From NCBI GenBank assembly GCA_910587735.1, contig CAJUNT010000033.1, positions 1 to 23,552 of the forward strand: a stretch of DNA of 23,552 nucleotides, in the 5' to 3' direction. The DNA is from an uncultured Clostridia bacterium. GTDB lineage: Bacteria > Bacillota > Clostridia > Lachnospirales > Anaerotignaceae. Numbering within the stretch: position 1 is the stretch's first letter; the number at the start of each line of letters is the position of its first letter. The position numbers and the translations under genes were made by a program. Shown here piece after piece: positions 8,231 to 15,476 of this stretch. The notes beneath the pieces were generated by a model, which did no database searches, was not told the DNA's origin, and saw only the letters and a list, made by a program, of their open reading frames with translations.

Positions 8231-8662
8231 TCAATATTCTTGTAAATCTCCCGCTAAAAATGCCCATGAAATTTGTTGTCCTGTCTGTTGATATGCTCCA
8301 TCTGGCTTTTTCTGAAATGACATATTGGTTGCGGTATGTGTCACGCCCATTACTTTACTTTCTGCCATTAACGATATTTGAGCCCATTCAGAAGATGGTG
8401 CTATGTATAAATAGTTAAACATTTTTCTTAAAAAAGCATTTGCTTGTGATGTTTGTTGTACAGATATGGTAACTGTACCATTTCCAGCTTTTATTTTTGA
8501 TGTCATGACAGAGCCATCTGACGCTACATCATGTGCAGAAGAATCATTTGCCATAGCAAATGTAATAGAACCAAGTCCTGTACCTTGAAAAACAAACTGT
8601 CCTACCGATGGGTGAGATAATACAACAGATAAATCTTCAAATGCATATGTACTATAATTCAT
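8231..8662 (-). CDS. Tail tube protein (DUF3277)
   Basis: The 143-residue protein matches DUF3277, the tube family paired with DUF3383 sheaths. Tube-like features are TYAFEDLSVVLSHPSVGQF, GLGSITFAMANDSSAHDVAS, DGSVMTSKIKAGNGTVTISV and a C-terminal QQISWAFLAGDL. These resemble the beta-barrel subunit that stacks in hexameric rings inside the sheath. ATG at 8662 follows AAAGGAGG at a 7-base distance. It is separated from the sheath gene by a 375-base toxin-antitoxin cassette rather than adjoining it as usual. It is followed 9 bases later by the chaperone ribosome-site region. Confidence 0.92.
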   Translation of the reverse strand: MNYSTYAFEDLSVVLSHPSVGQFVFQGTGLGSITFAMANDSSAHDVASDGSVMTSKIKAGNGTVTISVQQTSQANAFLRKMFNYLYIAPSSEWAQISLMAESKVMGVTHTATNMSFQKKPDGAYQQTGQQISWAFLAGDLQEY

Positions 8663-8682
8663 TTTGTTTCCTCCTTTACAAT

Positions 8683-8712
8683 AAAAAAAAGCGCCTGCAT
8701 TATAACAGACAC
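8683..8712 (-). terminator. Intrinsic terminator after the toxin mRNA
   Basis: Read on the minus strand, GTGTCTG and CAGGCGC form a 7-bp stem with two G-U pairs around an 8-base loop (TTATAATG), followed by eight T. It lies downstream of the toxin 3' region and just upstream of the tube gene. It would also stop late-operon transcripts unless they are antiterminated or a new promoter takes over. Confidence 0.65.
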
Positions 8713-8741
8713 TTTACAAAATTTCTTTCAAATGATATACT
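8713..8741 (+). promoter_or_regulatory. Promoter of the antisense antitoxin RNA
   Basis: TTTACA at 8713-8718, a 17-base spacer, and TATACT at 8736-8741 with an upstream TG (extended -10). This is a near-consensus sigma-A promoter reading rightwards, opposite to the late genes. The predicted start is near 8748, so the transcript would run into the terminator at 8821-8856. Confidence 0.7.
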
Positions 8742-8747
8742 ATATAA

Positions 8748-8856
8748 AACAAGGTGACCACCGCCTTTTCCCAGAAGGTGTTAAGCGGTCAGCCTCTTTT
8801 GGTGTTATTTGCTTAAACGAATAACTGCCCTTAGGCTACGGGGCAGTTATTTTTTT
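8748..8856 (+). ncRNA. Antisense antitoxin RNA (RatA-like role)
   Basis: A predicted RNA of about 109 nt between the + strand promoter (8713-8741) and the + strand terminator (8821-8856). It is fully complementary to the 3' untranslated part of the toxin mRNA and to the last toxin codons (toxin stop at 8847-8849). Convergent genes overlapping at their 3' ends are the layout of TxpA/RatA and BsrG/SR4 type I systems. The RNA can fold: a bulged stem forms between 8754-8763 and 8785-8793, and a terminator hairpin forms at the end. Its antitoxin role is inferred from layout. An open frame on this strand (8809-9003) reads past the terminator and is not considered a gene. Confidence 0.65.
8821..8856 (+). 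terminator. Intrinsic terminator of the antitoxin RNA
   Basis: A perfect 10-bp stem, ATAACTGCCC and GGGCAGTTAT, with a 10-base loop, runs directly into a seven-T run on the + strand (8850-8856). The same palindrome overlaps the toxin stop codon on the other strand. Confidence 0.8.
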
Positions 8857-8933
8857 GACTTAAAGTCAAGGATTAAAACGACTAGCGTTGCAAACGCTAT
8901 GCAAAGATATAACGCTTCATATGTAGTCATCAT
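8847..8933 (-). CDS. Type I toxin, holin-like hydrophobic peptide (TxpA/BsrE-like)
   Basis: A 28-residue peptide with one predicted membrane helix: start MMTTYEALYLCIAFA, then TLVVLILDFKSKK. The short N-terminus, the hydrophobic core beginning at L8 and the basic DFKSKK end match the Firmicute 'putative holin-like toxin' family (TxpA/BsrE-type type I toxins), which insert into the membrane. The ribosome site is exceptionally strong: AAGGAGGTGAT at 8939-8949, complementary to the end of 16S rRNA, 5 bases before the first ATG. Its own promoter (8997-9025), an overlapping antisense RNA (8748-8856) and a terminator make it a self-contained unit. The family resemblance is recalled; toxicity is inference. 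Confidence 0.82.
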   Translation of the reverse strand: MMTTYEALYLCIAFATLVVLILDFKSKK

Positions 8934-8996
8934 AATCAATCACCTCCTTCCAATATGGAGGGAGGCTGACTGCCCGTTATGGTCACCATGTTATGT

Positions 8997-9025
8997 ATTA
9001 TAGCATACTATACAACATCGTTCAA
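8997..9025 (-). promoter_or_regulatory. Toxin promoter
   Basis: On the minus strand TTGAAC (9020-9025), a 17-base spacer, and a perfect TATAAT (8997-9002) with TG one base upstream (extended -10). The predicted start is near 8990, which places the first long-range pairing element at the very 5' end of the mRNA. The promoter begins 12 bases after the sheath stop codon. Confidence 0.78.
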
Positions 9026-9037
9026 CAAAAATTGATA

Positions 9038-10204
9038 TCACCTATTTACATCAATCTGCAATACAACAGAATGTACTGCACCTGCTAATTTTAAAGGTGT
9101 ATAAATAGGCGGTGCTATTCTAGCATCTCTATCTGCTTGACTTTGTTCTGAAATAGGCTCTGACAATATCATATATCCTTCTGGCATAGTATCGCCTTGT
9201 GACAATTCCAATATATCAGGACCATTCCATACGCCTGGAGCAATAAAGCCAATTTTGACAGCTTTGTCTAAATCCGATTTTATTGCCAATTTAATAGACA
9301 ATATTCCTGCTTCTGTCTGTGGTATTTTGGGTCTGCTTTTTAATAAATCCATAATAGACATTTGCATATTGTTTGCAAGCATATCCAAATTCAATATTTC
9401 ATCAAACCATGTACCATCTGACATAATACCATTTTCAAACATATTGTAATTATCATCACTTCCACGGCTGACATAATAATTACCATTATTTTTTACTAAA
9501 TTTGTCACCTGCTGACTTGTTAAATCATCTGGTATCACACCAACCTCTGTTTTAAATTTTAATGTATAAGCACTATTTATGGTTGCTGTATTTGCTCCCA
9601 TAGCATAGCCCATAATGGACATGACTGCATATGCCGTTTGAGAATATTGCCCTATACTTCTGCGATAGCTTTTTTGTTTCAATATTTCAAATACATTTCC
9701 TTCTGCTCCTTCTATGGTATCGCTATCACTTGTAGTAAAAAATTGTACACAACTTGGATATGCTGTTTCAACATAGCTAGCAATATCAAATATTTCTTGT
9801 TTTGTCGCATTGCAATAACTAACAGCATACCAATCTGTATTTTTTGCTCTGCAAGCCTGTAATGCTTGTAATATGGTTTCTGATTCTTTTATTTCTTCTG
9901 TTTCTCCTGTTGCTTTTGTTTTTTTAGGCTGATTCTTTAATTGATATCGTCTACCTACTGCTAAACGGCTTGGCTTTTTTTCTACTGAAAAATATATCTG
10001 TGCTGCTTGATATTCTGGCATATTTTCTGTAAATCCAGCCTCTGCCATTTCTTCTAATCCGCTAAATAAAACAACTCTTTGCTCTGTCGAAATCACATTG
10101 CTATCCCCTATTATCAATGCTACATTAAAACCCTTTCTGACTGCTGATTTAGGAGATAAATTGATTATGACTTTTACAATATCATTTAATTTCAGATTTG
10201 ACAC
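9038..10204 (-). CDS. Tail sheath protein (DUF3383)
   Basis: The 388-residue protein matches DUF3383 contractile sheaths, which surround the tail tube and contract on infection. Supporting segments are the N-terminal VKVIINLSPKSAVRKGFNVA, LFSGLEEMAEAGFTENMPEY (a 'xGFxxxxPxYxAA' type element), YFSVEKKPSRLAVGRR and LQACRAKNTDWYAVSY. The C-terminal handshake-like region includes APPIYTPLKLAGAVHSVVLQ. The start is GTG at 10204 with AAAGGAG 10 bases upstream; it overlaps the neck terminator gene by 23 bases. The length is a little short compared with larger sheaths but normal for this family. It is intact and ends in TGA at 9038. Confidence 0.93.
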   Translation of the reverse strand: MSNLKLNDIVKVIINLSPKSAVRKGFNVALIIGDSNVISTEQRVVLFSGLEEMAEAGFTENMPEYQAAQIYFSVEKKPSRLAVGRRYQLKNQPKKTKATGETEEIKESETILQALQACRAKNTDWYAVSYCNATKQEIFDIASYVETAYPSCVQFFTTSDSDTIEGAEGNVFEILKQKSYRRSIGQYSQTAYAVMSIMGYAMGANTATINSAYTLKFKTEVGVIPDDLTSQQVTNLVKNNGNYYVSRGSDDNYNMFENGIMSDGTWFDEILNLDMLANNMQMSIMDLLKSRPKIPQTEAGILSIKLAIKSDLDKAVKIGFIAPGVWNGPDILELSQGDTMPEGYMILSEPISEQSQADRDARIAPPIYTPLKLAGAVHSVVLQIDVNR

Positions 10205-10793
10205 TTTTTGTTAACTCCTTTCCATTTGCTATTGTCATTGCTGTAATGCTTACACTTTCTATTGATTTGACTGTTTCTCCTCTTCTAACATATTCATAAA
10301 ATACTACTGTCACATCTACCCTATTCCACCATTGTCCATTTACTAGTTCTGGAACTCTTTTGATTGCTGATATTGGCGGAACAACAAAAAAGTGATATTT
10401 TTTGAGGTATTCTCGTATTCTTTCTCTTTTGAATCCATCTCTAATATCTCTCGCATATTCATAAGCATTTGGTCCATAATTCGCAAATATTACAGTATGT
10501 ATATCTGTATGCTCATCTACTTCTATAAAATCCCTTTTTGATTTATCTAACTCATAAGAAATATCACTTAAACTATTATAACTTCCGTCTTGAGGTAATT
10601 CATATATCAAACAAATATTTTCATTCCTTTTCCATGTTGGTACACTGTCTGACTGTTTGTTTTGTATATCAGACCCCCAAGGAAAACGGATTCTTTTTTG
10701 ATTTTGTTTTGTATCTGGATTCATATGCCATATTTCAAATACTACATTACGGAATATATTTTCTATTTCTTCCGCTGTTTTAATATGCTCCAT
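10182..10793 (-). CDS. Neck/tail terminator protein (LIC_12616-like)
   Basis: This ~203-residue protein lies directly before the sheath gene, where the tail terminator or neck protein capping the tail is encoded. Its ending NGQWWNRVDVTVVFYEYVRR, with conserved WNR and paired strands, resembles phage neck-terminator proteins (LIC_12616 family). RFPWGSDIQNKQSDSVPTWK and IVFANYGPNAYEYARDIRDG-like segments (ANYGPNAYEYARDIRDGF) also match. Two ATG codons compete: 10799 is only 2 bases from GGAGGT, while 10793 has a normal 9-base spacing and is preferred. The 56-base gap upstream (10800-10855) holds only an extra GGGAGG and no convincing gene. Confidence 0.8.
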   Translation of the reverse strand: MEHIKTAEEIENIFRNVVFEIWHMNPDTKQNQKRIRFPWGSDIQNKQSDSVPTWKRNENICLIYELPQDGSYNSLSDISYELDKSKRDFIEVDEHTDIHTVIFANYGPNAYEYARDIRDGFKRERIREYLKKYHFFVVPPISAIKRVPELVNGQWWNRVDVTVVFYEYVRRGETVKSIESVSITAMTIANGKELTKSVKSEIK

Positions 10794-10855
10794 TTTCATC
10801 TACCTCCACAGCAAAAGCCCTACAATATCCTCCCGAGTGCAACCAATTTTTTACT

Positions 10856-11164
10856 TTATATCACTTTATAAAAATGACCTAAATATTCTATGGTATCCGA
10901 AAAGTATTCTTCTTGCCCATATTGTTGTGTCACAAATATTTCATTGGGGTAAGCAGACAAAAATTTCATGACAAATTTTTGTCTGTCCCCTATATCCAAC
11001 TGTTCTAATTCCTTTTCACTTGCTGGCTGTATCACACCTATATATGGTATTGTCTGTTCTTCTGTTAAATGAAAACGTCCATTTTCCCAAACACCTTTTT
11101 TCCTATGTATCATATAATTTTCTGCAAAATCACTATCTTTTATCAATTCTGATACATCAATCAT
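10856..11164 (-). CDS. Head-tail connector-region protein, unknown family
   Basis: A 102-residue protein between a gp10/gpG-like gene and the neck terminator. It reads MIDVSELIKDSDFAENYMIH, RKKGVWENGRFHLTEEQTIP, IGVIQPASEKELEQLDIGDR and ends in YFSDTIEYLGHFYKVI. The mix of short strands (GVIQPAS, the YLGHFYKV ending) is like the small head-completion or stopper proteins found at this position, and the 'IEYLGHxYKV' ending is common in them. I do not recognise a named family with certainty. ATG at 11164 follows a weak AAGGGAT and lies 3 bases after the upstream stop, so translation is probably coupled. Confidence 0.72.
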   Translation of the reverse strand: MIDVSELIKDSDFAENYMIHRKKGVWENGRFHLTEEQTIPYIGVIQPASEKELEQLDIGDRQKFVMKFLSAYPNEIFVTQQYGQEEYFSDTIEYLGHFYKVI

Positions 11165-11167
11165 TTG

Positions 11168-11665
11168 TTATCCCTTCTTTTTTACAACATAAGTAATAGA
11201 ATTTCGTAATTGAGCTGTATCAATTAACGGTCTACTACTTCCTTTTTGTTTTATGGTACTTTCTGAATTTCCCGCCCAATTATTTTTAGGATTCGTGAAC
11301 CAACCTTTTGCAGCATTTTCTCCTTGTAATCCAGCTTTTTCCATACCAGCCATTGCACCGCCTGTATCTCCTTCTAATGCCTTCAATATTGCCTCTTTTA
11401 TCAATGTACCTTCTTCTTTACTGTCTTGTATTGCTGGTTCTATCACTGGTCTAGGAGGTATGTTATTTGTAGGAGAACCATTCGTATGAATATAAAGTAA
11501 TTCTGCATTGGTAACGCTTCCTTCTTGCCTATCTGTTTCTTCTTGTGGAATACCAATAAGTACATCTATTTTTTTTAACTCTTTAATACTCTTTTGAACA
11601 GACTGCAACTGTCTATTTGTTGTATGTACTTCTGCCAAAAATTCAAATACTTCTATCGCTATCAC
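11168..11665 (-). CDS. HK97 gp10/Mu gpG-like virion morphogenesis protein
   Basis: A protein of up to 165 residues resembling the gp10/gpG-like neck or tail-completion family. Supporting segments are LKKIDVLIGIPQEETDRQEG, the conserved IHTNGSPTNNIPPRPVIEPA ('IPxRPFxxPA'-type motif), WFTNPKNNWAGNSESTIKQK and a C-terminal PLIDTAQLRNSITYVV, where 'PLIDTGxLRxSI' is typical. The longest frame starts at GTG 11665, but the best ribosome-site sequence (AGAGGTGAT) overlaps that codon. The true start may be a few codons inward, or translation may be coupled to the preceding gene, whose stop is 3 bases upstream. Confidence 0.82.
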   Translation of the reverse strand: MIAIEVFEFLAEVHTTNRQLQSVQKSIKELKKIDVLIGIPQEETDRQEGSVTNAELLYIHTNGSPTNNIPPRPVIEPAIQDSKEEGTLIKEAILKALEGDTGGAMAGMEKAGLQGENAAKGWFTNPKNNWAGNSESTIKQKGSSRPLIDTAQLRNSITYVVKKKG

Positions 11666-11668
11666 CTC

Positions 11669-12097
11669 TTATGGTACAATAAACATACCCTTACTATACA
11701 GTTTAGCAAGCATTACTAATTGTGTACCATAGCTAGTCATTGTCCAGCCTCCCCATTCAGACAACCCTTGTAACGCTATAGCATAATCATAACTGACAGA
11801 AACACCATCTACCGCTTTGCTTACTACAAGCCCTTTTGATTGTCCTGCATTAATAACAGACTGTGCTGTGGTATCGCTGAAAGACTGCAAATATAATGTA
11901 CAAAAATGTGCTACAAAAAGTCCTATACCAATTTGAAAGCCATTTCTCCAGCGCTTGTATTTGATACAATGATGAGCAAAATCTAAATACATTTGTATGA
12001 TTTTCTCTGGTAGTACTGTTTCAAATTGAGGATATATTTTTAAAAAATCAGCAAGTGTATAAGGCGGATTTTCTCCGCCCTTACAAATACATTTCAT
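11669..12097 (-). CDS. Head-tail adaptor (DUF4054)
   Basis: The 142-residue helical protein fits DUF4054, an adaptor that attaches below the portal. It has YTLADFLKIYPQFETVLPEK ('FLxxYPxF' opening), a helix with WRNGFQIGIGLFVAHFCTLY (equivalent to 'A..L..AH.L.L'), then a substrate-like segment SYDYAIALQGLSEWGGWTMT and LVMLAKLYSKGMFIVP. ATG at 12097 has AGGTGAT upstream. Position after the capsid and before the gp10-like protein agrees with this role. Confidence 0.84.
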   Translation of the reverse strand: MKCICKGGENPPYTLADFLKIYPQFETVLPEKIIQMYLDFAHHCIKYKRWRNGFQIGIGLFVAHFCTLYLQSFSDTTAQSVINAGQSKGLVVSKAVDGVSVSYDYAIALQGLSEWGGWTMTSYGTQLVMLAKLYSKGMFIVP

Positions 12098-12113
12098 ATA
12101 AAATCACCTGCTT

Positions 12114-12503
12114 TTATTGTGCTGGTATTTGTTCTGGTATTTCATTTAATCCCTGTTCCTCTTTTTCTGGTGATTCTTGTTGTTTTTCCTCTTGTAACTG
12201 TTTTTGTTTTTCTTCTATTTCTTTTTTCAGTTTAGAAATACCTAATGTTTGCCATTTCTTAATGTCAAGTTGTTTCGCTTGTTCCCTTAATTCTTTTTCC
12301 TCTTGTGTCATGCCATCATTTTCAAGTTCTTTTTGCTGTTTCATATCTGCAAGCACCTGTATAGAACCATCTTTTAAAGCTAACTCAAAAAGTAATGTAT
12401 TTTTTACCCAATCTGGTACATCTTGAAAAGCAGCAGCTTTTGTAATGACTGGAGCTACATTTTGTTTTTCAAATTGGAAAGCCTTTTTTGTAAATATTCT
12501 CAT
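12114..12503 (-). CDS. Charged head-region protein, unknown function
   Basis: A 129-residue protein immediately downstream of the capsid gene. The first ~45 residues (RIFTKKAFQFEKQN, AAFQDVPDWVKNTLLFELAL) look like small phage proteins often found after capsid genes. The middle, IKKWQTLGISKLKKEIEEKQ, is helical with a LEM/HeH-like flavour. The C-terminal third is Glu/Lys/Gln-rich (KQKQLQEEKQQESPEKEEQG) and probably coiled coil or disordered. ATG at 12503 follows AAAGGGG. No enzyme motif is visible, and I cannot name its function. Confidence 0.68.
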   Translation of the reverse strand: MRIFTKKAFQFEKQNVAPVITKAAAFQDVPDWVKNTLLFELALKDGSIQVLADMKQQKELENDGMTQEEKELREQAKQLDIKKWQTLGISKLKKEIEEKQKQLQEEKQQESPEKEEQGLNEIPEQIPAQ

Positions 12504-12521
12504 GATTTTACCCCTTTCTGA

Positions 12522-13535
12522 TTAAATACCATCAATATATTGTACTGGTTGCAAATATAAAAATTCTACTTGTCCAAATTGTGCAATAAATGCAGATAAA
12601 TAAGACAACTGTGTAACAGAAGATTCCACTTGTGAGCGTGTCAAAGGTACTGTAATAGAAAATCGAACTTTATCTTCATCATTCACATAAGCCATCATTC
12701 TATCTGTACCGCCTGTACCTGCTCCCTTTAAAAACGGACAAGGACCAATAAAAAGTGTAATACCTTGTTCTTTTCCGATATTATTTTCTAACAAATAAGT
12801 CAATATTGATTTACTTGCGTCATTAGAAACTTTTCTTTCTACTAATGTGCTGTATTGTGCAGGTGGTATCAATATATGATTTGCCATACCAGATAAGTCA
12901 TATTCTGAATTTATCCATGTTGCAGTAATCGCTCCGTTAATATCTGCTAATATTTCATCAGGTGTTTTTTTCGCCCATGCTGTTGTTGTGCCGTCTGCTG
13001 CTGTTTCTGCTGTTTTTGTAATGACATTAGGATTATTTACAAGTCCATATGTACCATATTCCGCAAAACCTTCATATACATTGATATCTAATGTTTTATC
13101 ATACACTAATTTTAAGCCATTGTTCAATATTCCTTCTAAATCTCTGCCTATTTTTTGCAGTTTCTGCTGGTCTATAAAAGGTACTCTCAAAATATGTCCC
13201 CAATTAAATACTTTATATATTTCTTTGCTGATATCAGCCTGCATAATAGGTAATTCATTTGTTTCTCCTCCTATCATACCGTTGCTGTTACTACCTGTTG
13301 TAGCATAAGAAACATCATAAGCAGAAGTATATTCTACAAAACCGCCTCCCGTTTTTGCTACAATATCTCTAGCCCACCATGTACGAGAAAGTGGTTCTCT
13401 TAATTTTGGGTCTATCTTTTCAAGCTGTCCTTCTAAAAATGCCATACCTGAAGCAATAGAACTAGAATCTAATGTCCTTTTGCCCTTTACCGCCACTGAC
13501 TGTTGTGGAAAATGATTTTTATTAAAATTCATCAT
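12522..13535 (-). CDS. Major capsid protein (DUF2184)
   Basis: The protein is about 337 residues and matches the DUF2184 (HK97-fold) capsid family that accompanies DUF1073 portals and DUF2213 proteases. Seen: SIASGMAFLEGQLEKIDPKL, TWWARDIVAKTGGGFVEYTS, ISKEIYKVFNWGHILRVPF and NGLKLVYDKTLDINVYEGFA. The C-terminal part has AHILIPPAQYSTLVERKVS-like, LTYLLENNIGKEQGITLFIG and GTDRMMAYVNDEDKVRFSI. The frame continues upstream to 13583, but two adjacent ATGs at 13535 and 13532 follow AGGAGG at 9-12 bases, so the start is placed at 13535, downstream of the cement gene's stop. It looks intact. Confidence 0.92.
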   Translation of the reverse strand: MMNFNKNHFPQQSVAVKGKRTLDSSSIASGMAFLEGQLEKIDPKLREPLSRTWWARDIVAKTGGGFVEYTSAYDVSYATTGSNSNGMIGGETNELPIMQADISKEIYKVFNWGHILRVPFIDQQKLQKIGRDLEGILNNGLKLVYDKTLDINVYEGFAEYGTYGLVNNPNVITKTAETAADGTTTAWAKKTPDEILADINGAITATWINSEYDLSGMANHILIPPAQYSTLVERKVSNDASKSILTYLLENNIGKEQGITLFIGPCPFLKGAGTGGTDRMMAYVNDEDKVRFSITVPLTRSQVESSVTQLSYLSAFIAQFGQVEFLYLQPVQYIDGI

Positions 13536-13548
13536 AGTGCTAGTCCTC

Positions 13549-14046
13549 CTATATTCTTCTTGACAATATTGTAATTTCAGCAATATTGTTTTTGTCTATT
13601 TGTCCTGTTGTAAAAATAACATTTTCTAATGCTATATTACCTTCATGCTGTTCTGCCTCAAATTCTCCTACAACACCTGTATCATTTTCTTTTACTCTAA
13701 CATATACTTTATTTCCTGCTTTTGGTGTACCAGCATTGCACTTTATTGTAGCAGTACCTCTTGTCAATATACTGCAAGTGTCACCAGAATGATATGCCCC
13801 TTCAGATGTAAAGTAATTTGTTGTTTGTTTTACTTCTCTTATTGCAATACCTATACATTGTTGCTGTGTATTGTCAGCACTTATTTTTTGTATTGTGTTA
13901 TCCTCATTTAATACAACAGCTTGCCCAAATAATATATCTGTTTCTCCTTGTTTTACTACTCTTGAAATAATAACATTGTCTCTGTTTCTTGAAACATTTC
14001 CTGCATAACCAAAATCAAAATTTTTTCCGATTGCTTTTCCCAACAT
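13549..14046 (-). CDS. Structural cement (decoration) protein, gp24-like
   Basis: The 165-residue beta-rich protein resembles the structural cement/DUF2190-like proteins that lock capsid subunits from outside. It opens with MLGKAIGKNFDFGYAGNVSR ('GxxAxxxDxxxxS' type). It contains FGQAVVLNEDNTIQKISADN and CIGIAIREVKQ, then DTCSILTRGTATIKCNAGTP followed by KAGNKVYVRVKENDTGVVGE, the expected pattern of two linked beta domains. ATG at 14046 has AAGGAGG 8 bases upstream. It lies between the protease/scaffold and the capsid genes, the expected place. Confidence 0.85.
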   Translation of the reverse strand: MLGKAIGKNFDFGYAGNVSRNRDNVIISRVVKQGETDILFGQAVVLNEDNTIQKISADNTQQQCIGIAIREVKQTTNYFTSEGAYHSGDTCSILTRGTATIKCNAGTPKAGNKVYVRVKENDTGVVGEFEAEQHEGNIALENVIFTTGQIDKNNIAEITILSRRI

Positions 14047-14102
14047 TGTTTTTCCTCCTTATTTTATAAATGAAAATATTTCTTATTTCTTCTGTTTTTC
14101 AA

Positions 14103-15461
14103 TTAAAGTTTGTAATGTGGATTTCTTTTTTTTGCAATTTCCCTGCCTAATTGGCTATCATCATACATTTTACTGTCTTGTGTTATAAATTGTGTATTAT
14201 GTTTTTGTTTTACTTTCATAATGGCAGCATATCCATTCTTTTTAGGTTTAGAAGGCTTTCCTAAAGCACTACGACCCAATTTCATTAAAGAATCTGTAAC
14301 TACCTTTTTCTGTTTGTCATTTTTCATATTTGTTATTAGAGGACGTATAGTACGAATTAAATCTAACATAGCCTTTTTATCCGTTGCTGTTGTTGTAGCT
14401 TCTTCGTCTGTTGTTTCCACATCATTATCCTCTGTTATATCGTCGTCTTCTGTAATGTCCTCATCAGCCGTTACTTCATTCTCATCTGCTATAATATCTT
14501 CATCTGCTGTAACTTCATTCTCATCTGCTGTAATATCATCATCAAGAGTACTTTGTTCTTCGTCAGAAACCTCATTAAAAAGTTTTTTTTCTAATTTTGC
14601 AAGAGGGTCATTTTGCTGTTGATTTGCCATTTTTAATGTACTAATTTCGTCTTTTAGTGCCTTCATTTCTCCTAATATTTGAGAAAGTACATCATCATCT
14701 GATGTTGGTTTATTTTCAATTTGTTCTTCGTCTTGTGTTGTTATTTCTTCGTCCTGTACTTCATTGATAGCGGTCACTACTTCTTCAATTTCTTCAGGTG
14801 AAGCGTCTTTTGCAAAAGACGGAAAAAGTCTTGCAATAATTTGTTTTGTATTTTTCATTTTTGGCATATTTTTTCGCACTCCTTTATATTGTTTATTGTG
14901 GTCTAATATTTTTACGCTGTGTCCTGCTCTCCCTTCATCTACTAATGCAACATGATTTCCTGTAATGTTCACTTGAAATACATCACCATTTTCATCTACA
15001 TTATAATCACAAGCATAACCACAGCTTATTTCCCTTTTTTGATTGTTTTCGATTTCTTCTATTACTGTTTTGTCATATACAATAATATCTGCAAGCAGTT
15101 TATCAGAAAAATCACCTTGTCCTCTTCTTACATTTGTAACATGACCTTTGACATATCGCTTATAATTTTCTGTTGTTACAAATTCTTCTTGTTCTGGGTG
15201 GTCATCTGTAAATGGTTTTCCTTCAAAACTTGCGATTGTTTTATGAGAAAATACTTCTTGTTCTGTCCTGACAACATTCACTAATACATTTTCATATCCT
15301 TCTAGCCCTAATTCTTCTCCTAAATACTCTTGTGTGCCTACTCTTGCAATCGGTACATTTTTGCATATTAAAAAGCCTTCTGGCGTTCGTATTCTGTTTT
15401 CGCTAATACGACTACCATAAAAGGCTTTTTTGTCTTTGCATATTTTATTTTTTAGTTGCAA
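14103..15461 (-). CDS. DUF2213 prohead protease/scaffold fusion
   Basis: The 452-residue protein has an N-terminal DUF2213 domain (residues ~1-190): RTPEGFLICKNVPIARVGTQ, FEGKPFTDDHPEQEEFV, HVTNVRRGQGDFSDKLLADI, ISCGYACDYNVDENGD and ITGNHVALVDEGRAGHSVKI. This family supplies the prohead protease in DUF1073/DUF2184 phages. The rest looks like scaffold: a coiled coil (VLSQILGEMKALKDEISTLK), a very acidic Asp/Glu/Thr repeat region, and a basic C-terminal end (SKPKKNGYAAIMKVKQKH). The start is TTG at 15461 with AAAGGAG 8 bases upstream. The acidic region contains two tandem 39-base repeats. Catalytic residues cannot be assigned with confidence. Confidence 0.87.
   Translation of the reverse strand: MQLKNKICKDKKAFYGSRISENRIRTPEGFLICKNVPIARVGTQEYLGEELGLEGYENVLVNVVRTEQEVFSHKTIASFEGKPFTDDHPEQEEFVTTENYKRYVKGHVTNVRRGQGDFSDKLLADIIVYDKTVIEEIENNQKREISCGYACDYNVDENGDVFQVNITGNHVALVDEGRAGHSVKILDHNKQYKGVRKNMPKMKNTKQIIARLFPSFAKDASPEEIEEVVTAINEVQDEEITTQDEEQIENKPTSDDDVLSQILGEMKALKDEISTLKMANQQQNDPLAKLEKKLFNEVSDEEQSTLDDDITADENEVTADEDIIADENEVTADEDITEDDDITEDNDVETTDEEATTTATDKKAMLDLIRTIRPLITNMKNDKQKKVVTDSLMKLGRSALGKPSKPKKNGYAAIMKVKQKHNTQFITQDSKMYDDSQLGREIAKKRNPHYKL
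14461..14538 (-). repeat. Two tandem 39-bp repeats in the acidic scaffold region
   Basis: Copies at 14461-14499 and 14500-14538 are nearly identical and encode 13-residue units DITADENEVTADE and DIIADENEVTADE, followed by degenerate DITEDDDITED. Copy number in such tandem repeats can vary by slippage. The product is an acidic disordered linker. Confidence 0.7.
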
Positions 15462-15476
15462 TATTTTTTCTCCTTT

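Larger units (their letters stand above)
8753..8987. repeat. Paired inverted repeats at the two ends of the toxin transcript
   Basis: Two short inverted repeats sit in nested register: GGTGACCA (8753-8760) with TGGTCACC (8980-8987), and GTCAGCCTC (8788-8796) with GAGGCTGAC (8962-8970). In the toxin mRNA they would pair the 5' leader with the 3' untranslated region. The leader also holds CCTCC-type sequences (opposite 8957-8965) that can pair with the GGAGG of the ribosome site (8943-8947). Such folds keep many type I toxin mRNAs untranslated until processed. Confidence 0.6.

Noticed and set aside
8809..9003. 64-codon open frame on the + strand across the toxin-antitoxin region.
   Set aside because: It is the antisense of the toxin gene, runs through the + strand terminator, has no ribosome site, and is explained by the palindromes of the cassette.
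10800..10855. Tiny gene in the gap before the neck terminator, suggested by an extra GGGAGG.
   Set aside because: The only frames after it close within a few codons.
13536..13583. Longer capsid start at 13583.
   Set aside because: It would overlap the cement gene. AGGAGG stands at the right distance from the ATGs at 13535/13532.
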